Positions 15,293 to 22,778 of a DNA stretch of 25,819 nucleotides are shown here, in pieces. Each line of letters begins with the position of its first letter. Within the stretch, counting starts at the first letter, position 1. The stretch is from positions 1 through 25,819 of IMG/VR virus record IMGVR_UViG_3300046535_000852, one strand, 5' to 3'. The notes under the pieces were generated by a model. It saw only the letters and a program-made list of their open reading frames with translations, had not been told where the DNA came from and ran no database searches. The DNA comes from a virus. The translations under genes and the position numbers were made by a program.

Positions 15293-15769
15293 TCATGAGT
15301 GCCGCACATCGAAACAAAGCATCTGGGCGTCATAGCCGATGCTGTAAACGCTGAGCACACGTGTCTGGATGCCGTTCCTGTCGCTGAAAGCGTAATTATC
15401 GATGCCATGTGGAACGGACAACTCCGCTCCAATAGCGAGGGTTCCGCCTCTTTTGTTGACGGTGGACGCGATCATTTCCGCCGCCGGCGCGATGTAGCGT
15501 CCAGAGAACTGCTCCATGGAAAGCATCAATTGCTTCGGCGGTATTTTCAGATCGACCGTTCCCTGTTGAATCGCGTCGGAAGAAACGAACCCCGTGCCAA
15601 CCATTGCCTGCAAGCGCCGATTGAACTCCCGCGCGATCATCTCGGGCGTTATGATACCTTTCGGCCCATGGGTCGGGAGCGCCAAGGTCGATACGGGCAT
15701 CAGCAACCCCGGCGTGGTGATGACCGCGGGCGCGGCGAACAGACCACCAAGGAAAGACCGACGCCGCAT
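15293..15769 (-). CDS. Tat-signal protein with a coat-protein-like segment
   Basis: A 158-residue protein that starts directly after the terminase stop. Residues 1-32 look like a twin-arginine signal: RRRSFLGG (2-9), a hydrophobic stretch to about residue 28, then LALP. The next part, GIITPEMIAREFNRRLQAMV (38-57), resembles the N-terminal arm of Gp5-type coats. LMLSMEQFSGRYIAPAAEMI (81-100) aligns with LTLSIDDFTARYIEPAIAVL in this window's coat (about 10 of 22 residues identical over the wider stretch). The coat's I-domain and C-terminal half are missing. It could be a minor virion protein, an exported coat derivative or an envelope protein. No function is assigned. Confidence 0.75.
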   Translation of the reverse strand: MRRRSFLGGLFAAPAVITTPGLLMPVSTLALPTHGPKGIITPEMIAREFNRRLQAMVGTGFVSSDAIQQGTVDLKIPPKQLMLSMEQFSGRYIAPAAEMIASTVNKRGGTLAIGAELSVPHGIDNYAFSDRNGIQTRVLSVYSIGYDAQMLCFDVRHS

Positions 15770-17143
15770 CTAAACCCCCATCCACCCCGTGCTCGTCCGC
15801 ACGCCCTCGACCCACTGGCCGCGCGAGAACGACGCTCGCTGCGCCGCGACGATGTCAAGGCCAGTGTCGGGCCGCGCCTCCTTCAACCCCATCGCCAAAG
15901 TTCGAACGGCATCGCAACAATGCGAAGACCAATCATGGATCGGCGCATCCTTGAACACGCCCAGGCGGTCGTTGAAGTCGCGATGGTAGTAGACCATGCA
16001 CTCGCGCAGCCGCTCGGTGCGAACACGATCCATCCAGCACCTCGGCAGCAGCATCTTCACCGCGTTGATCCCGTCATCGATATCCTGACGCGGCACTACG
16101 CGCACCTTCCGACCGTTGGCGCGTAGCAACTCCTCGCGCGTCTTGCCGGTGCCCAGTTCTCGCGCGCCGGCATCGTGAGGAAGCAGATCGGTCGTGTATC
16201 GATACGGCTTACTGTCGAGCCAATGGACGTAATGCGTCAGCGGCTCGCCCGTCGCCTCGTAATAATCGATGACATGCACCTCGCGGCCCACGAGCTGCGC
16301 GCAGACGATCGCCGTGGCATCGCCGATCCCCAGATCCCACGCTGTCCAGACAGGCACGGCCGGGTCATACGGGACACTGCAGATACGTCCATCAGCGTCA
16401 GCCGCGGCCATCTCGGCACGATAGATCGAACCACGAATGGCCGCGTCGAAGCTGACCTCGAGTTCCTGGTCATACTGATCGGCGGTTAATGTTCGCCGCA
16501 TGTCGTCCAGTTCGGACTGAGGCAACAGTCCGCTCTGGGATGCCCGCAATACCATCGAGAACCATAATGGATTATCTTGGGCTTCCTTGTGGATGGCATA
16601 AAAGTCGTTGCGACCCTTCGGCGTGCCGATGAACACCGCCCAACCGTTACGATCAGCGAGCGACGGACGTAGCACCTCCGGCCACGCGCGCGGGTCGATA
16701 TCGCCATATTCATCGAGCACGACGCCGTCAGCGAAGGTGCCACGCAGCCGGTCGTAGTTCTCAGCGCCGTACAGACGAACGCGGCTGCCATTCGGGAACA
16801 GTACCATCAGGTCGCTCTCGCGTTGCTCAACACCTGGGATGTCAGCGGTGAAGCGCTTCAGGTACGACCAAGCAGTGTCCTTGGATTGCGCGTAGGTTGG
16901 CGCCAAATAAGCAAAGCGTCCGTCAGGCTTCTTGCAGCGCAGAGCTGCGTCGATGAGATCCATCACACAGGCGACGGTCTTGCCGGCGCGGCGATGAACG
17001 ACGAGACAGGCCCAACGCTGTTTGCGCGCATGGAACGCGGCAAACTGCGAACGCGCAGTATAGCCAAGCTCAATCTTTGATGGTCTCGTTGCCACTGATT
17101 TCGCCGCGATCGACGCCTGTAACGATGAGGACGGGGCCGCCAT
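15770..17143 (-). CDS. Terminase large subunit (packaging ATPase/nuclease)
   Basis: A 457-residue protein with the full terminase plan. The ATPase has Walker A HRRAGKT (50-56), the AYLAPTYAQSKDTAW helix after it, NGSRVRLYGAENYDRLRG (118-135), Walker B VVLDEY (141-146) and the coupling motif FIGTPKG (171-177). The RNase H-like nuclease has WTAWDLGIGDATAIV with Asp270, VIDYYEA (291-297), and late Asp/His residues near IHDWSSHCCDAVRTLA. It cuts concatemeric DNA and drives it into the procapsid through the portal. It overlaps the upstream small gene by 74 bases; a GTG at 17095 is a possible later start. The stop TAG is followed at once by the next ATG. Confidence 0.93.
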   Translation of the reverse strand: MAAPSSSLQASIAAKSVATRPSKIELGYTARSQFAAFHARKQRWACLVVHRRAGKTVACVMDLIDAALRCKKPDGRFAYLAPTYAQSKDTAWSYLKRFTADIPGVEQRESDLMVLFPNGSRVRLYGAENYDRLRGTFADGVVLDEYGDIDPRAWPEVLRPSLADRNGWAVFIGTPKGRNDFYAIHKEAQDNPLWFSMVLRASQSGLLPQSELDDMRRTLTADQYDQELEVSFDAAIRGSIYRAEMAAADADGRICSVPYDPAVPVWTAWDLGIGDATAIVCAQLVGREVHVIDYYEATGEPLTHYVHWLDSKPYRYTTDLLPHDAGARELGTGKTREELLRANGRKVRVVPRQDIDDGINAVKMLLPRCWMDRVRTERLRECMVYYHRDFNDRLGVFKDAPIHDWSSHCCDAVRTLAMGLKEARPDTGLDIVAAQRASFSRGQWVEGVRTSTGWMGV

Positions 17144-17342
17144 CTGGGCCGGTATGTGAGGTCACGGCGAGGTCTGGGATGGTCTTACGAAGTAGGCCGA
17201 GGGCCGCCCGAACCTGATCACTGGACATATTTATCGAATTTTTCTCATCTAAAGCGAACTTATTCAAGCGGTTAACCAACTGACTTGTCTGGATGGCATT
17301 GCGCGTTCGCTCATCCTGTTTTGGGTTTAGTCGAGTTGGCAT
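17070..17342 (-). CDS. Putative terminase small subunit
   Basis: A 90-residue protein directly before the terminase large subunit gene. Residues 15-58 (NAIQTSQLVNRLNKFALDEK, then MSSDQVRAALGLLRKTIPDL) match the pattern of short terminase small subunits in podo- and siphoviruses (IQ.S.L..RL...A...  .M...Q..AA..LLRK..PDL). The last 30 residues are beta-rich. Position and pattern make a DNA-recognition role in packaging likely. It is much smaller than most small subunits (140-200 residues), so it may be a minimal form. It starts three bases after the NusG-like stop and is a little less GC-rich than its neighbours. Confidence 0.72.
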   Translation of the reverse strand: MPTRLNPKQDERTRNAIQTSQLVNRLNKFALDEKNSINMSSDQVRAALGLLRKTIPDLAVTSHTGPDGGPVLIVTGVDRGEISGNETIKD

Positions 17343-17345
17343 TGC

Positions 17346-17927
17346 TCACGTATCACGTCTTATGGCCAGACACTCGGCTTTGACTGTCACCTCGCGCAGT
17401 TCGCCGAACATGAGGACGTGGACGCGTGCGCTGTCGCCGGTCACGCGGTGGACGACAGCGTTGATGCCATCGAGGGGTGATCCGTTGGCGAGCTTGCAAG
17501 GCGTCCCTGGGCGCCATGTGTCGCTGGCGGGTGGTAACGAGCGCCGCTCCTCTTCAGTCGCCTGTAGCGCCTCGACAGCCCCGCCACGGACATAGGTAGG
17601 ACGGCCGCCCGCCATGCACAGTTTATGAACACCGGCTGCATAACGAGCGGCGACCCATCCCTGGTCGGGGCTAAGGGCCAGGAACAGATAGTTGGGGAAC
17701 AGCGGTCGGTGGACAATGCGACGCGGGGTGCCGGCCAGCTTCGCGTAGAGCGGGAGGTATGTTTCGTAGCCAGCGCGATTGAGTGAGACCGAGGCCCAGG
17801 TTTCGCTGTTCGGGTGGGTGTGGATGACTGCCCATTGGCTCGCGGCGGCATCGCGTCCGCAGTCCGGTAGCAAGATGCTCTCGGTTTCCACGCGTGGGTT
17901 GTGTCCAGATTTTTCACCGATGGTCAA
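17346..17927 (-). CDS. NusG/RfaH-like transcription elongation factor
   Basis: About 160-193 residues with both NusG domains. The NGN domain (about 32-115) has QWAVIHTHPNSETWASVSLN, then AGYETYLPLYAK, FPNYLFLALSPDQG (77-90) and a VHKLCMAGGRPTYV end. The KOW-type C-domain (about 138-187) has WRPGTPCKLANGSPLDGINA and VHVLMFGELREVTVKAECL. NusG-family proteins bind RNA polymerase and control pausing and termination. The gene lies 27 bases after a Rho-independent terminator and directly before the terminase genes, which fits a phage-encoded late antiterminator (inference). The longest frame starts with TTG at 17927; a GTG at 17891 is possible, and neither has a clear ribosome binding site. Confidence 0.87.
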   Translation of the reverse strand: MTIGEKSGHNPRVETESILLPDCGRDAAASQWAVIHTHPNSETWASVSLNRAGYETYLPLYAKLAGTPRRIVHRPLFPNYLFLALSPDQGWVAARYAAGVHKLCMAGGRPTYVRGGAVEALQATEEERRSLPPASDTWRPGTPCKLANGSPLDGINAVVHRVTGDSARVHVLMFGELREVTVKAECLAIRRDT

Positions 17928-17953
17928 GATGGGTCAGCATTGCTGTCGCGCAC

Positions 17954-17983
17954 AAAAAAACCGCCGGAGGCGAACCCGGCGGT
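17954..17983 (-). terminator. Rho-independent terminator between the PEP-CTERM-like and NusG-like genes
   Basis: On the minus strand an 8-bp perfect stem, ACCGCCGG (17983-17976) and CCGGCGGT (17967-17960), closes an 8-base loop and is followed by a run of T down to 17954. It ends the early-side transcript 29 bases after the PEP-CTERM-like stop and precedes the NusG-like gene. Confidence 0.9.
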
Positions 17984-18011
17984 CAGGGGGGAATCGGTGT
18001 AGTTAGCTGAG

Positions 18012-18611
18012 TTACGCTGTATCGCCCGACGTGGCGGCGGATGCAAGAGGCCACGCGGCGCCTCCTGAGGGGTCTGTGCGGCGTGGACGGCGGCTGGCGG
18101 TGACATAACCCAGGGCGGCCAGTCCGACGCCGAGGATGGCGAGGGCGGCTGGCTCGGGCGTATCCACGACGTCAGCGGTGGGAACAACCACCAGGTAGAA
18201 GCTCTCGGCGCCGTCGCTGGCACCTGACCACGCGGCATGGAAGAGCAGGCTGTCGCCCGGCTGGATCTTGCAGTCGGCCAGGACGAACGAGCCTGAGTCA
18301 CGGCAACCGAGCGAGAGGTCGAAGCCGGAGATGAGGTAGTCGCCCTTGCCGTTGCCGTTGGCGGTGTCTGGCAGCGCGAGTGGCAGTCCGGTCAGGTCGA
18401 AGATGATGCGTTGCCCAGCGGGCTTGCTCAGGTCGATCAGTTGGAATGCTTCGAGCGTCTCGCCGTTGTGCGCGGTGTTGACGTCGATCACGACGCCGAA
18501 GCCACGCCCTGGGGGCACGCCGGCGTCGCCCAGCGCCTGGCAGATCGCCTGGCAGGCGCGGCGGTTGGCGAGGGGTAAGGTATCGGCGTCGATCTCGATG
18601 CAGTTCGTCAT
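18012..18611 (-). CDS. Protein with a PEP-CTERM-like C-terminal sorting signal
   Basis: A 199-residue protein. Residues 1-145 look like a beta-rich globular domain with four or five cysteines. The end carries the PEP-CTERM layout: the Pro-Glu-Pro motif (152-154), a hydrophobic helix AALAILGVGLAALGYV (155-170), then SRRPRR (173-178). In bacteria this signal targets exported proteins for processing by exosortase. Two oddities: no N-terminal signal peptide is visible, and 21 further residues follow the arginines where normal signals stop. The start has no good ribosome binding site. It is followed by a strong terminator. I do not recognise the globular part. Host-derived cargo is possible. Confidence 0.7.
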   Translation of the reverse strand: MTNCIEIDADTLPLANRRACQAICQALGDAGVPPGRGFGVVIDVNTAHNGETLEAFQLIDLSKPAGQRIIFDLTGLPLALPDTANGNGKGDYLISGFDLSLGCRDSGSFVLADCKIQPGDSLLFHAAWSGASDGAESFYLVVVPTADVVDTPEPAALAILGVGLAALGYVTASRRPRRTDPSGGAAWPLASAATSGDTA

Positions 18612-18715
18612 CGCGTTCGGACCCGGTCATGAATTACGCCCAGTGGTTGTGCGGGTGCACCAGGTGGCTCAACCGTGCCGTGCATTTCATGACTTTCATG
18701 TCTCGCGCTGTGAAT

Positions 18716-18756
18716 CAAAGAAAGAAAGGGGGTTTTTTCCTTCTATTTTTCCCCCC
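18716..18756 (-). terminator. Possible Rho-independent terminator after the membrane-anchored primase-tail protein
   Basis: On the minus strand GGGGG (18756-18752) can pair with CCCCC (18732-18728) around a long A-rich loop, followed by TTTCTTTCTTTG. The all-G/C stem and interrupted U-tract are less typical than the terminator at 17954-17983, and the loop is long (19 bases). It lies about 84 bases after the upstream gene's stop. The rest of the gap 18612-18839 holds the direct repeats listed separately and no gene. Confidence 0.4.
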
Positions 18757-18764
18757 GCGCGTGT

Positions 18765-18827
18765 GAGGCATATTCGTCATGGTCATGCTGTTGGCGCACG
18801 TCGCGCGCGAGGCATATTCGTCATGGT
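18765..18827. repeat. Two identical 19-bp direct repeats, 44 bp apart
   Basis: gaggcatattcgtcatggt occurs at 18765-18783 and again at 18809-18827, both preceded by a similar CG-rich stretch (cgcgcgtgt / cgcgcgc). They lie in a non-coding gap just after a gene end. A related gcgcgcgaggtatat lies near 19667. They may be protein-binding sites or a local duplication. Confidence 0.6.
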
Positions 18828-18839
18828 GGATGGCTTCGG

Positions 18840-19208
18840 TCATCTTTGCCGCCGTGCCGCGAGGCCGTCGATTTGGGCGCGGATGGCGGTTCGGCGCGCG
18901 CGCTCGGCGATGCCGCGTTCGGCCATCGCGGTGCGGATGGCGGGGTCGAAGAACCAGGCGCGGTTGCCTGGGAAGTCGTTTTCGGGGGTGAGCCAGCCGC
19001 GTGTCACGAATGGATCGAGCACCTCGGCGATCCCCTTGCTGGTCAGCGGGCGGCAGGCTTTGACATTGTTGGTGAGGTCAGAGGCCACGATGCGTTCACC
19101 ATGGCGGCGGTTTTTTTGTGTTTGGCTGATGCGTGCGGCCGCGAGAGCGATGCCGGCTGCCGCGAGGGTGATCACGACGGCGACCTGGAGGGCGTAGAGC
19201 AGGATCAT
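18840..19208 (-). CDS. Membrane-anchored paralogue of the primase C-terminal domain
   Basis: A 122-residue protein. Residues 2-25 are a membrane helix (LLYALQVAVVITLAAAGIAL). Residues 39-115 match the last ~75 residues of the DUF3987 primase in this window: RIVASDLTNNVKACR against RIVMSDLTANVRVCR, then GWLTPENDFPGNRAW against GWLMPEKEFNPNAW, and a shared Arg-rich final helix (about 33 of 77 identical by eye). In the primase this part looks like a winged-helix nucleic-acid-binding unit. The ATG at 19208 overlaps the upstream stop as ATGA. The arrangement suggests a primase-related DNA-binding domain tethered to the membrane; function is unknown. Confidence 0.78.
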   Translation of the reverse strand: MILLYALQVAVVITLAAAGIALAAARISQTQKNRRHGERIVASDLTNNVKACRPLTSKGIAEVLDPFVTRGWLTPENDFPGNRAWFFDPAIRTAMAERGIAERARRTAIRAQIDGLAARRQR

Positions 19209-19615
19209 GGGTGGTCGGTCACGTCGCGGCGTTCCTGTTCGAGGCCCTGTCGGATTCGTCTGGTTCGTTCGGACGGCGCGATTGCTTCGGCCCATTTTGC
19301 CATAGCGAGTTCGTCATCGAAATCATGGATGACGATTGGTCGGCGGCCGATGAGGGCGGCGAAGAGATCTGTTCGGGCTTCCTGTGCGAAATCTCGGTTG
19401 TCCACGGGGACATTGATCTGGTCGAGGCGCAGCCGGCCTTTCGCGCTGATGCTGGCGACGACGAAGTACCAGTGTTTGGTATCGTGTCCGGTCTCGATAC
19501 CCCAGACGAGCGGCCCGATGGCGATCATGGGCGCTTTGCCGGCGCCGTGGGTGACGTGTTTGGCGATGGCGTTGGCCGCGTCCTGCCGGGTTCCGAAGTC
19601 TTGAGGTGGTTTCAT
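19205..19615 (-). CDS. Unknown protein, 136 residues
   Basis: A soluble, unrecognised protein with an AIAKHVTHGAGKAP start region, IGPLVWGIETGHDTKHWYFV (32-51), a second half with VIHDFDDELAMAKWAEAIAP and an Arg/Glu-rich C-terminal helix. A clear AAGGAAA ribosome binding site precedes the ATG, and the gene follows a 128-base gap that may hold a promoter. It overlaps the membrane-anchored primase-tail gene by 4 bases, so the two are probably co-expressed. Confidence 0.72.
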   Translation of the reverse strand: MKPPQDFGTRQDAANAIAKHVTHGAGKAPMIAIGPLVWGIETGHDTKHWYFVVASISAKGRLRLDQINVPVDNRDFAQEARTDLFAALIGRRPIVIHDFDDELAMAKWAEAIAPSERTRRIRQGLEQERRDVTDHP

Positions 19616-19743
19616 TTTGGTTTCCTTTTATCCCATTTCGTCTGTGTTCCTGACAAATTCGCTTGCGCGCGAGGTATATAGGCAAAGGCGTATAAAAAAA
19701 GAAACACCGATGCCTCTCTATGCCCCGTACGCAATCCGGATTG
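19616..19743 (-). promoter_or_regulatory. Gap after the primase gene with a weak candidate promoter
   Basis: No gene is seen. On the minus strand, TTGTCA near 19656 and a GGATAA about 17 bases later (near 19630) form a weak promoter-like pair just before the 136-residue gene. A T-run near 19695 follows without a clear stem. One copy of a TCCTGACA box (19648-19655) lies here; three more, in the opposite orientation, are at the primase end. Confidence 0.3.
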
Positions 19744-19768
19744 TCAGGAAGTGTCAGGATTGTCAGGG
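19742..19768. repeat. Three TGTCAGG boxes at helical spacing at the primase 3' end
   Basis: On the plus strand tgtcagg starts at 19742, 19752 and 19761, a spacing of 10 and 9 bases, with an inverted copy at 19648-19655. The three overlap the final codons of the primase (the DPDNPDTS end), so part of the pattern is forced by repeated Pro-Asp codons. It may be an iteron-like binding site or coincidence. Confidence 0.4.
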
Positions 19769-22224
19769 TCGAAATCAGCCCCTGTGATAAGGGCTCGGAC
19801 CATGGCGCGCCGTAGGATTTCCCTTTGAGTTCGTTCGGTAAAGAACGTGTGAACGGCGTCATTGACGAGCCATGCGTTAGGATTGAACTCTTTTTCGGGC
19901 ATCAGCCATCCGCCGGCTTCGAGGGGTGAGATGAGTTTACGGATGTCCTCGGTTGCTTTGTGCCGGCAGACGCGGACGTTGGCGGTCAGGTCGGACATGA
20001 CGATGCGTTGGAGGCGTTTGGTCAGGATGTATCCGGCGATGGACCTGGTGGCCTCGATGTCGCCCCCGGCTCCGCCCATTGCCGCGTAGACCCTGGCCGC
20101 GTTTGGCAGTGCGGACTGGAACACGAGGTCTCGCGCCATCCTGGCGGTTTCTCCGCTCACGTCGCCGAATGCGTTATCCCCGAGCAGATGCAGTACGAGG
20201 GAGATCCTTCCCCACAGGCCGGTGAGTTTGCCGATAAAGCCGGTGAACCTCGCGCCGAGCACGTCGGCTTGTTCCATGGCATGGGTTCGGCGTTGGACTT
20301 CCTCTCTGATCGCGTGGGCATCGCTGGAGAGATGGACGAGGCGGGTTCGTGTATCGCGCAGGAGGCGGTTGATCAGGCGATCGTAGAGTTCGGGGGTTTG
20401 GTCGGTTGGTTCGTCGGTTCCGATGGACGCCTCGGCGACGATGATCGGGGCGAAGCGTTGCCAGAGGCCGTCATCGGTGAGGTCTCGGAACTGGCGCAGC
20501 CTGTCCGGTTGTATGCCGCCGCAAATGGTGGCGAGCAGGTTCTCGATCGGCAGTGTGCCGCGCGCGACACGGTCCACGACATGGGCGCCGCCGTTGTAGG
20601 ATTGGAGCCAGAAGGCGCGATCGGCCGCTCCGCCTTTTCCTGGGGCGTATTTTTCCATGGAGCCGATCCATCCGGCGAGTTCGTCGCGCACGATGCCGAC
20701 GCCGCGGCTCTGTCGGACCATGATGTCCTGCATGGCCTCGATGGTGCCGTCGTGGCTGACGAGGCGGCGTGGTTGGGTCGGCTCCGGGGTGTCGTCTCGT
20801 TCCTTTTTCGGCAGTCTTTTCCATACGTTGAGTTGCTTCAGGTATTCCCTGAGTTCGACGGTCTGGATTTTGATATGTGGTCGCCAGGCGGTATCGATGA
20901 TGGGTGTTTTCTTGGTTGACGGTTCGCCCACGAGCGCGACCCAGATGGCTGCCGGGACCGTCCAGCTATCGTAACGCTTCATGAGCAGGCGGATCTCGCC
21001 ATGGACGGCGGCGGAAGCGGCGCTGATGGTTGCCCATGCGAGGGCGCATGGGTCGGCCCCTATGGTATTGGCGCGGGATTGGACGAATTGGGCCAGATGA
21101 TCTGGTAGCATGGCGAGATCGAACCGGACGGGTCGCATGGTGTTCCAGGGGTCGAAGACGCGCGTGGTTGGTGTCCATGTTTCGGTCTCCGGCCAAGGCG
21201 GCGGCGCGATTTGTGGCGCGTCGATCTTGATGGATAGCCAGTAGTTTGGATCATCGATCGGCGGCGGCGGTTCCGGTTCCTGGGGACGGGCCGGAACGAC
21301 GGACCTGCTCCAGATGCGTTCGAAGTAGCGCTCGTCGTTGGCGTGTTCCGGGCCGGCGCCGTGTGGATTGGCGAGGATGGCGGCGCGCATTTCCCCGTAG
21401 GTGAGCCCCGCCGCCTTGAGCATCGAGCCGAGCGACATATCGAAGCCCGAACGAGATGTGTCGGTGAGGCCGGTGCCGATGCCGAGCCAGCGTTCGGCGA
21501 GGTATGGGCGATCGCGCAGCGCGCCCGCGAGTTTGGCGCGTAACGCTTCAGGTGCTGGCGCCGTGGCGTCTCCGATATCGTCTGACCCGGCGATGGTGGT
21601 CTCGCGTGGGCCGAACAGAGCGGCAACGGTGCGAATGGCGTCCAGTCCGATCAGGGCGACGTGTTCCCCCGCTTCGTGCCATTGCCTGCCGGTGACGGTA
21701 AAAAAGCGGTGGCTGAGGTAGATTTCAGCGGCGGGTCCGTGTGCCTCTCCGGTGCCGTTTCCATTGCCGTTCGGATAGGTTTTCTTGCGGCCGTTCATAT
21801 TTGGCGGGATGGCGAACGCGGCGCGGATGGTTGGTAGTTCAGCCTGCGAGACACGGAAGAACAGCTTCAGTCCGACGCCGGATGGTGAGACCTCGGCGTA
21901 TGTGTCCAGGACATCGAGGTATGGTCTGGCCCACTCGGCCAGTCGGCCGTCCACGAGGCAGCTATCCAGATCGAGGCCGACGAGGGCTTCGCCTGTGCCA
22001 AGGTCGCCCAGCACGATGCCTTCGCCGTCCCATGCTCCCTGGGTTCGTACACGGGCGGCGGCGCAAAACGCGTGGCTTCCCCAGTTGCGTGGGTCGGTGA
22101 CGTCGGCGGCGGGTCCGCCTCGGACGCTGATGGGGATTTTGGTTTGTTTGCCGGCGCGGATGACGTTTTGCCAGAGTATCCAGCGGTCGAGGTCGGTCAG
22201 GTAAGGCGGGATTGTGCCGGTCAT
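19744..22224 (-). CDS. Primase/helicase-like replication protein (prim-pol-like N-terminus, DUF3987)
   Basis: An 826-residue protein. The N-terminal part resembles an archaeo-eukaryotic-type primase/polymerase: ALVGLDLDSC (80-89) gives the paired aspartates, and EVSPSGVGLKLFF (111-123) gives the SPSG.G motif, with Lys where many relatives have His. A linker with PPPP follows. The second half is a DUF3987/helicase-like ATPase: VALVGEPSTKKTPIID (430-445) as a Walker A variant, GIVRDELAGWIGSMEK as Walker B, and ICGGIQPDRLRQF as the sensor-like motif. The C-terminus (740-815) is a winged-helix-like unit, repeated in the membrane protein downstream. It likely primes and unwinds phage DNA. The ATG at 22224 overlaps the nuclease stop as ATGA. 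Confidence 0.85.
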   Translation of the reverse strand: MTGTIPPYLTDLDRWILWQNVIRAGKQTKIPISVRGGPAADVTDPRNWGSHAFCAAARVRTQGAWDGEGIVLGDLGTGEALVGLDLDSCLVDGRLAEWARPYLDVLDTYAEVSPSGVGLKLFFRVSQAELPTIRAAFAIPPNMNGRKKTYPNGNGNGTGEAHGPAAEIYLSHRFFTVTGRQWHEAGEHVALIGLDAIRTVAALFGPRETTIAGSDDIGDATAPAPEALRAKLAGALRDRPYLAERWLGIGTGLTDTSRSGFDMSLGSMLKAAGLTYGEMRAAILANPHGAGPEHANDERYFERIWSRSVVPARPQEPEPPPPIDDPNYWLSIKIDAPQIAPPPWPETETWTPTTRVFDPWNTMRPVRFDLAMLPDHLAQFVQSRANTIGADPCALAWATISAASAAVHGEIRLLMKRYDSWTVPAAIWVALVGEPSTKKTPIIDTAWRPHIKIQTVELREYLKQLNVWKRLPKKERDDTPEPTQPRRLVSHDGTIEAMQDIMVRQSRGVGIVRDELAGWIGSMEKYAPGKGGAADRAFWLQSYNGGAHVVDRVARGTLPIENLLATICGGIQPDRLRQFRDLTDDGLWQRFAPIIVAEASIGTDEPTDQTPELYDRLINRLLRDTRTRLVHLSSDAHAIREEVQRRTHAMEQADVLGARFTGFIGKLTGLWGRISLVLHLLGDNAFGDVSGETARMARDLVFQSALPNAARVYAAMGGAGGDIEATRSIAGYILTKRLQRIVMSDLTANVRVCRHKATEDIRKLISPLEAGGWLMPEKEFNPNAWLVNDAVHTFFTERTQREILRRAMVRALITGADFDPDNPDTS

Positions 22225-22778
22225 GACGGGCTGAATGTGCCGGACCCGGCTCGGGTCACCTTGGCCAGCATTCCCTGGTGGTATCCGGTCCATTCGGTCC
22301 AGAACCGTTCGCCGCACAGGCGGAGGCAAAGTCCGCGTGCTTCGCGGGTGAGAAATCCCACGTTGGCTGCCCCGAACAGACGGTGCGCGGCGAATGCGTG
22401 CTGTCGCATGTATTCATCGGCGCGGCTGAATTTGGTTCGCACGAAGACTGCTTCGAGCGGGCGGCCGGTCCACTTTTGTGGCACTTCCGCGCCGTTGGCC
22501 GCGATGACGCCGACAGCGTATTGGCTGGCCTGGAGCAGGTATTGGCCCAGCTCGGCGGCGCGGGTGGGCGCTCGCTTGACCTCGATACCCAGGATGCGGC
22601 CTTCCAACTCCATCACGAAATCGATCCGCAATGGGTCGGGTTTGCCCTTCATGGCATGGGTCCAGCAGAGCATTCGAACCTCCGAGCGAAACAGGCACCT
22701 GTCGCCCAGACGGCGTAAGTCGGCCACCAGTTCGGCGCTGATTTCGGCCTCGGACTGGAAAGTGGCGGCCTCGCTCAT
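22221..22778 (-). CDS. PD-(D/E)xK nuclease
   Basis: A 185-residue protein with the active-site pattern Asp53 (RIDFVMELEG, 51-60) and Glu66-x-Lys68 (ILGIEVKRAP, 62-71), followed by a QxxxY-like QASQY (83-87). This is a single-domain PD-(D/E)xK fold like those in phage recombination or restriction-related nucleases. It lies in the replication/recombination block directly before the primase. The start at 22778 overlaps the upstream stop as ATGA; a much longer open frame upstream overlaps other genes and is not used. Its target is unknown; it may process replication or recombination ends. Confidence 0.83.
   Translation of the reverse strand: MSEAATFQSEAEISAELVADLRRLGDRCLFRSEVRMLCWTHAMKGKPDPLRIDFVMELEGRILGIEVKRAPTRAAELGQYLLQASQYAVGVIAANGAEVPQKWTGRPLEAVFVRTKFSRADEYMRQHAFAAHRLFGAANVGFLTREARGLCLRLCGERFWTEWTGYHQGMLAKVTRAGSGTFSPS

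Noticed and set aside
19690-19700. Rho-independent terminator after the primase
   Set aside because: A T-run on the minus strand is present, but I could not find a stable stem just before it.
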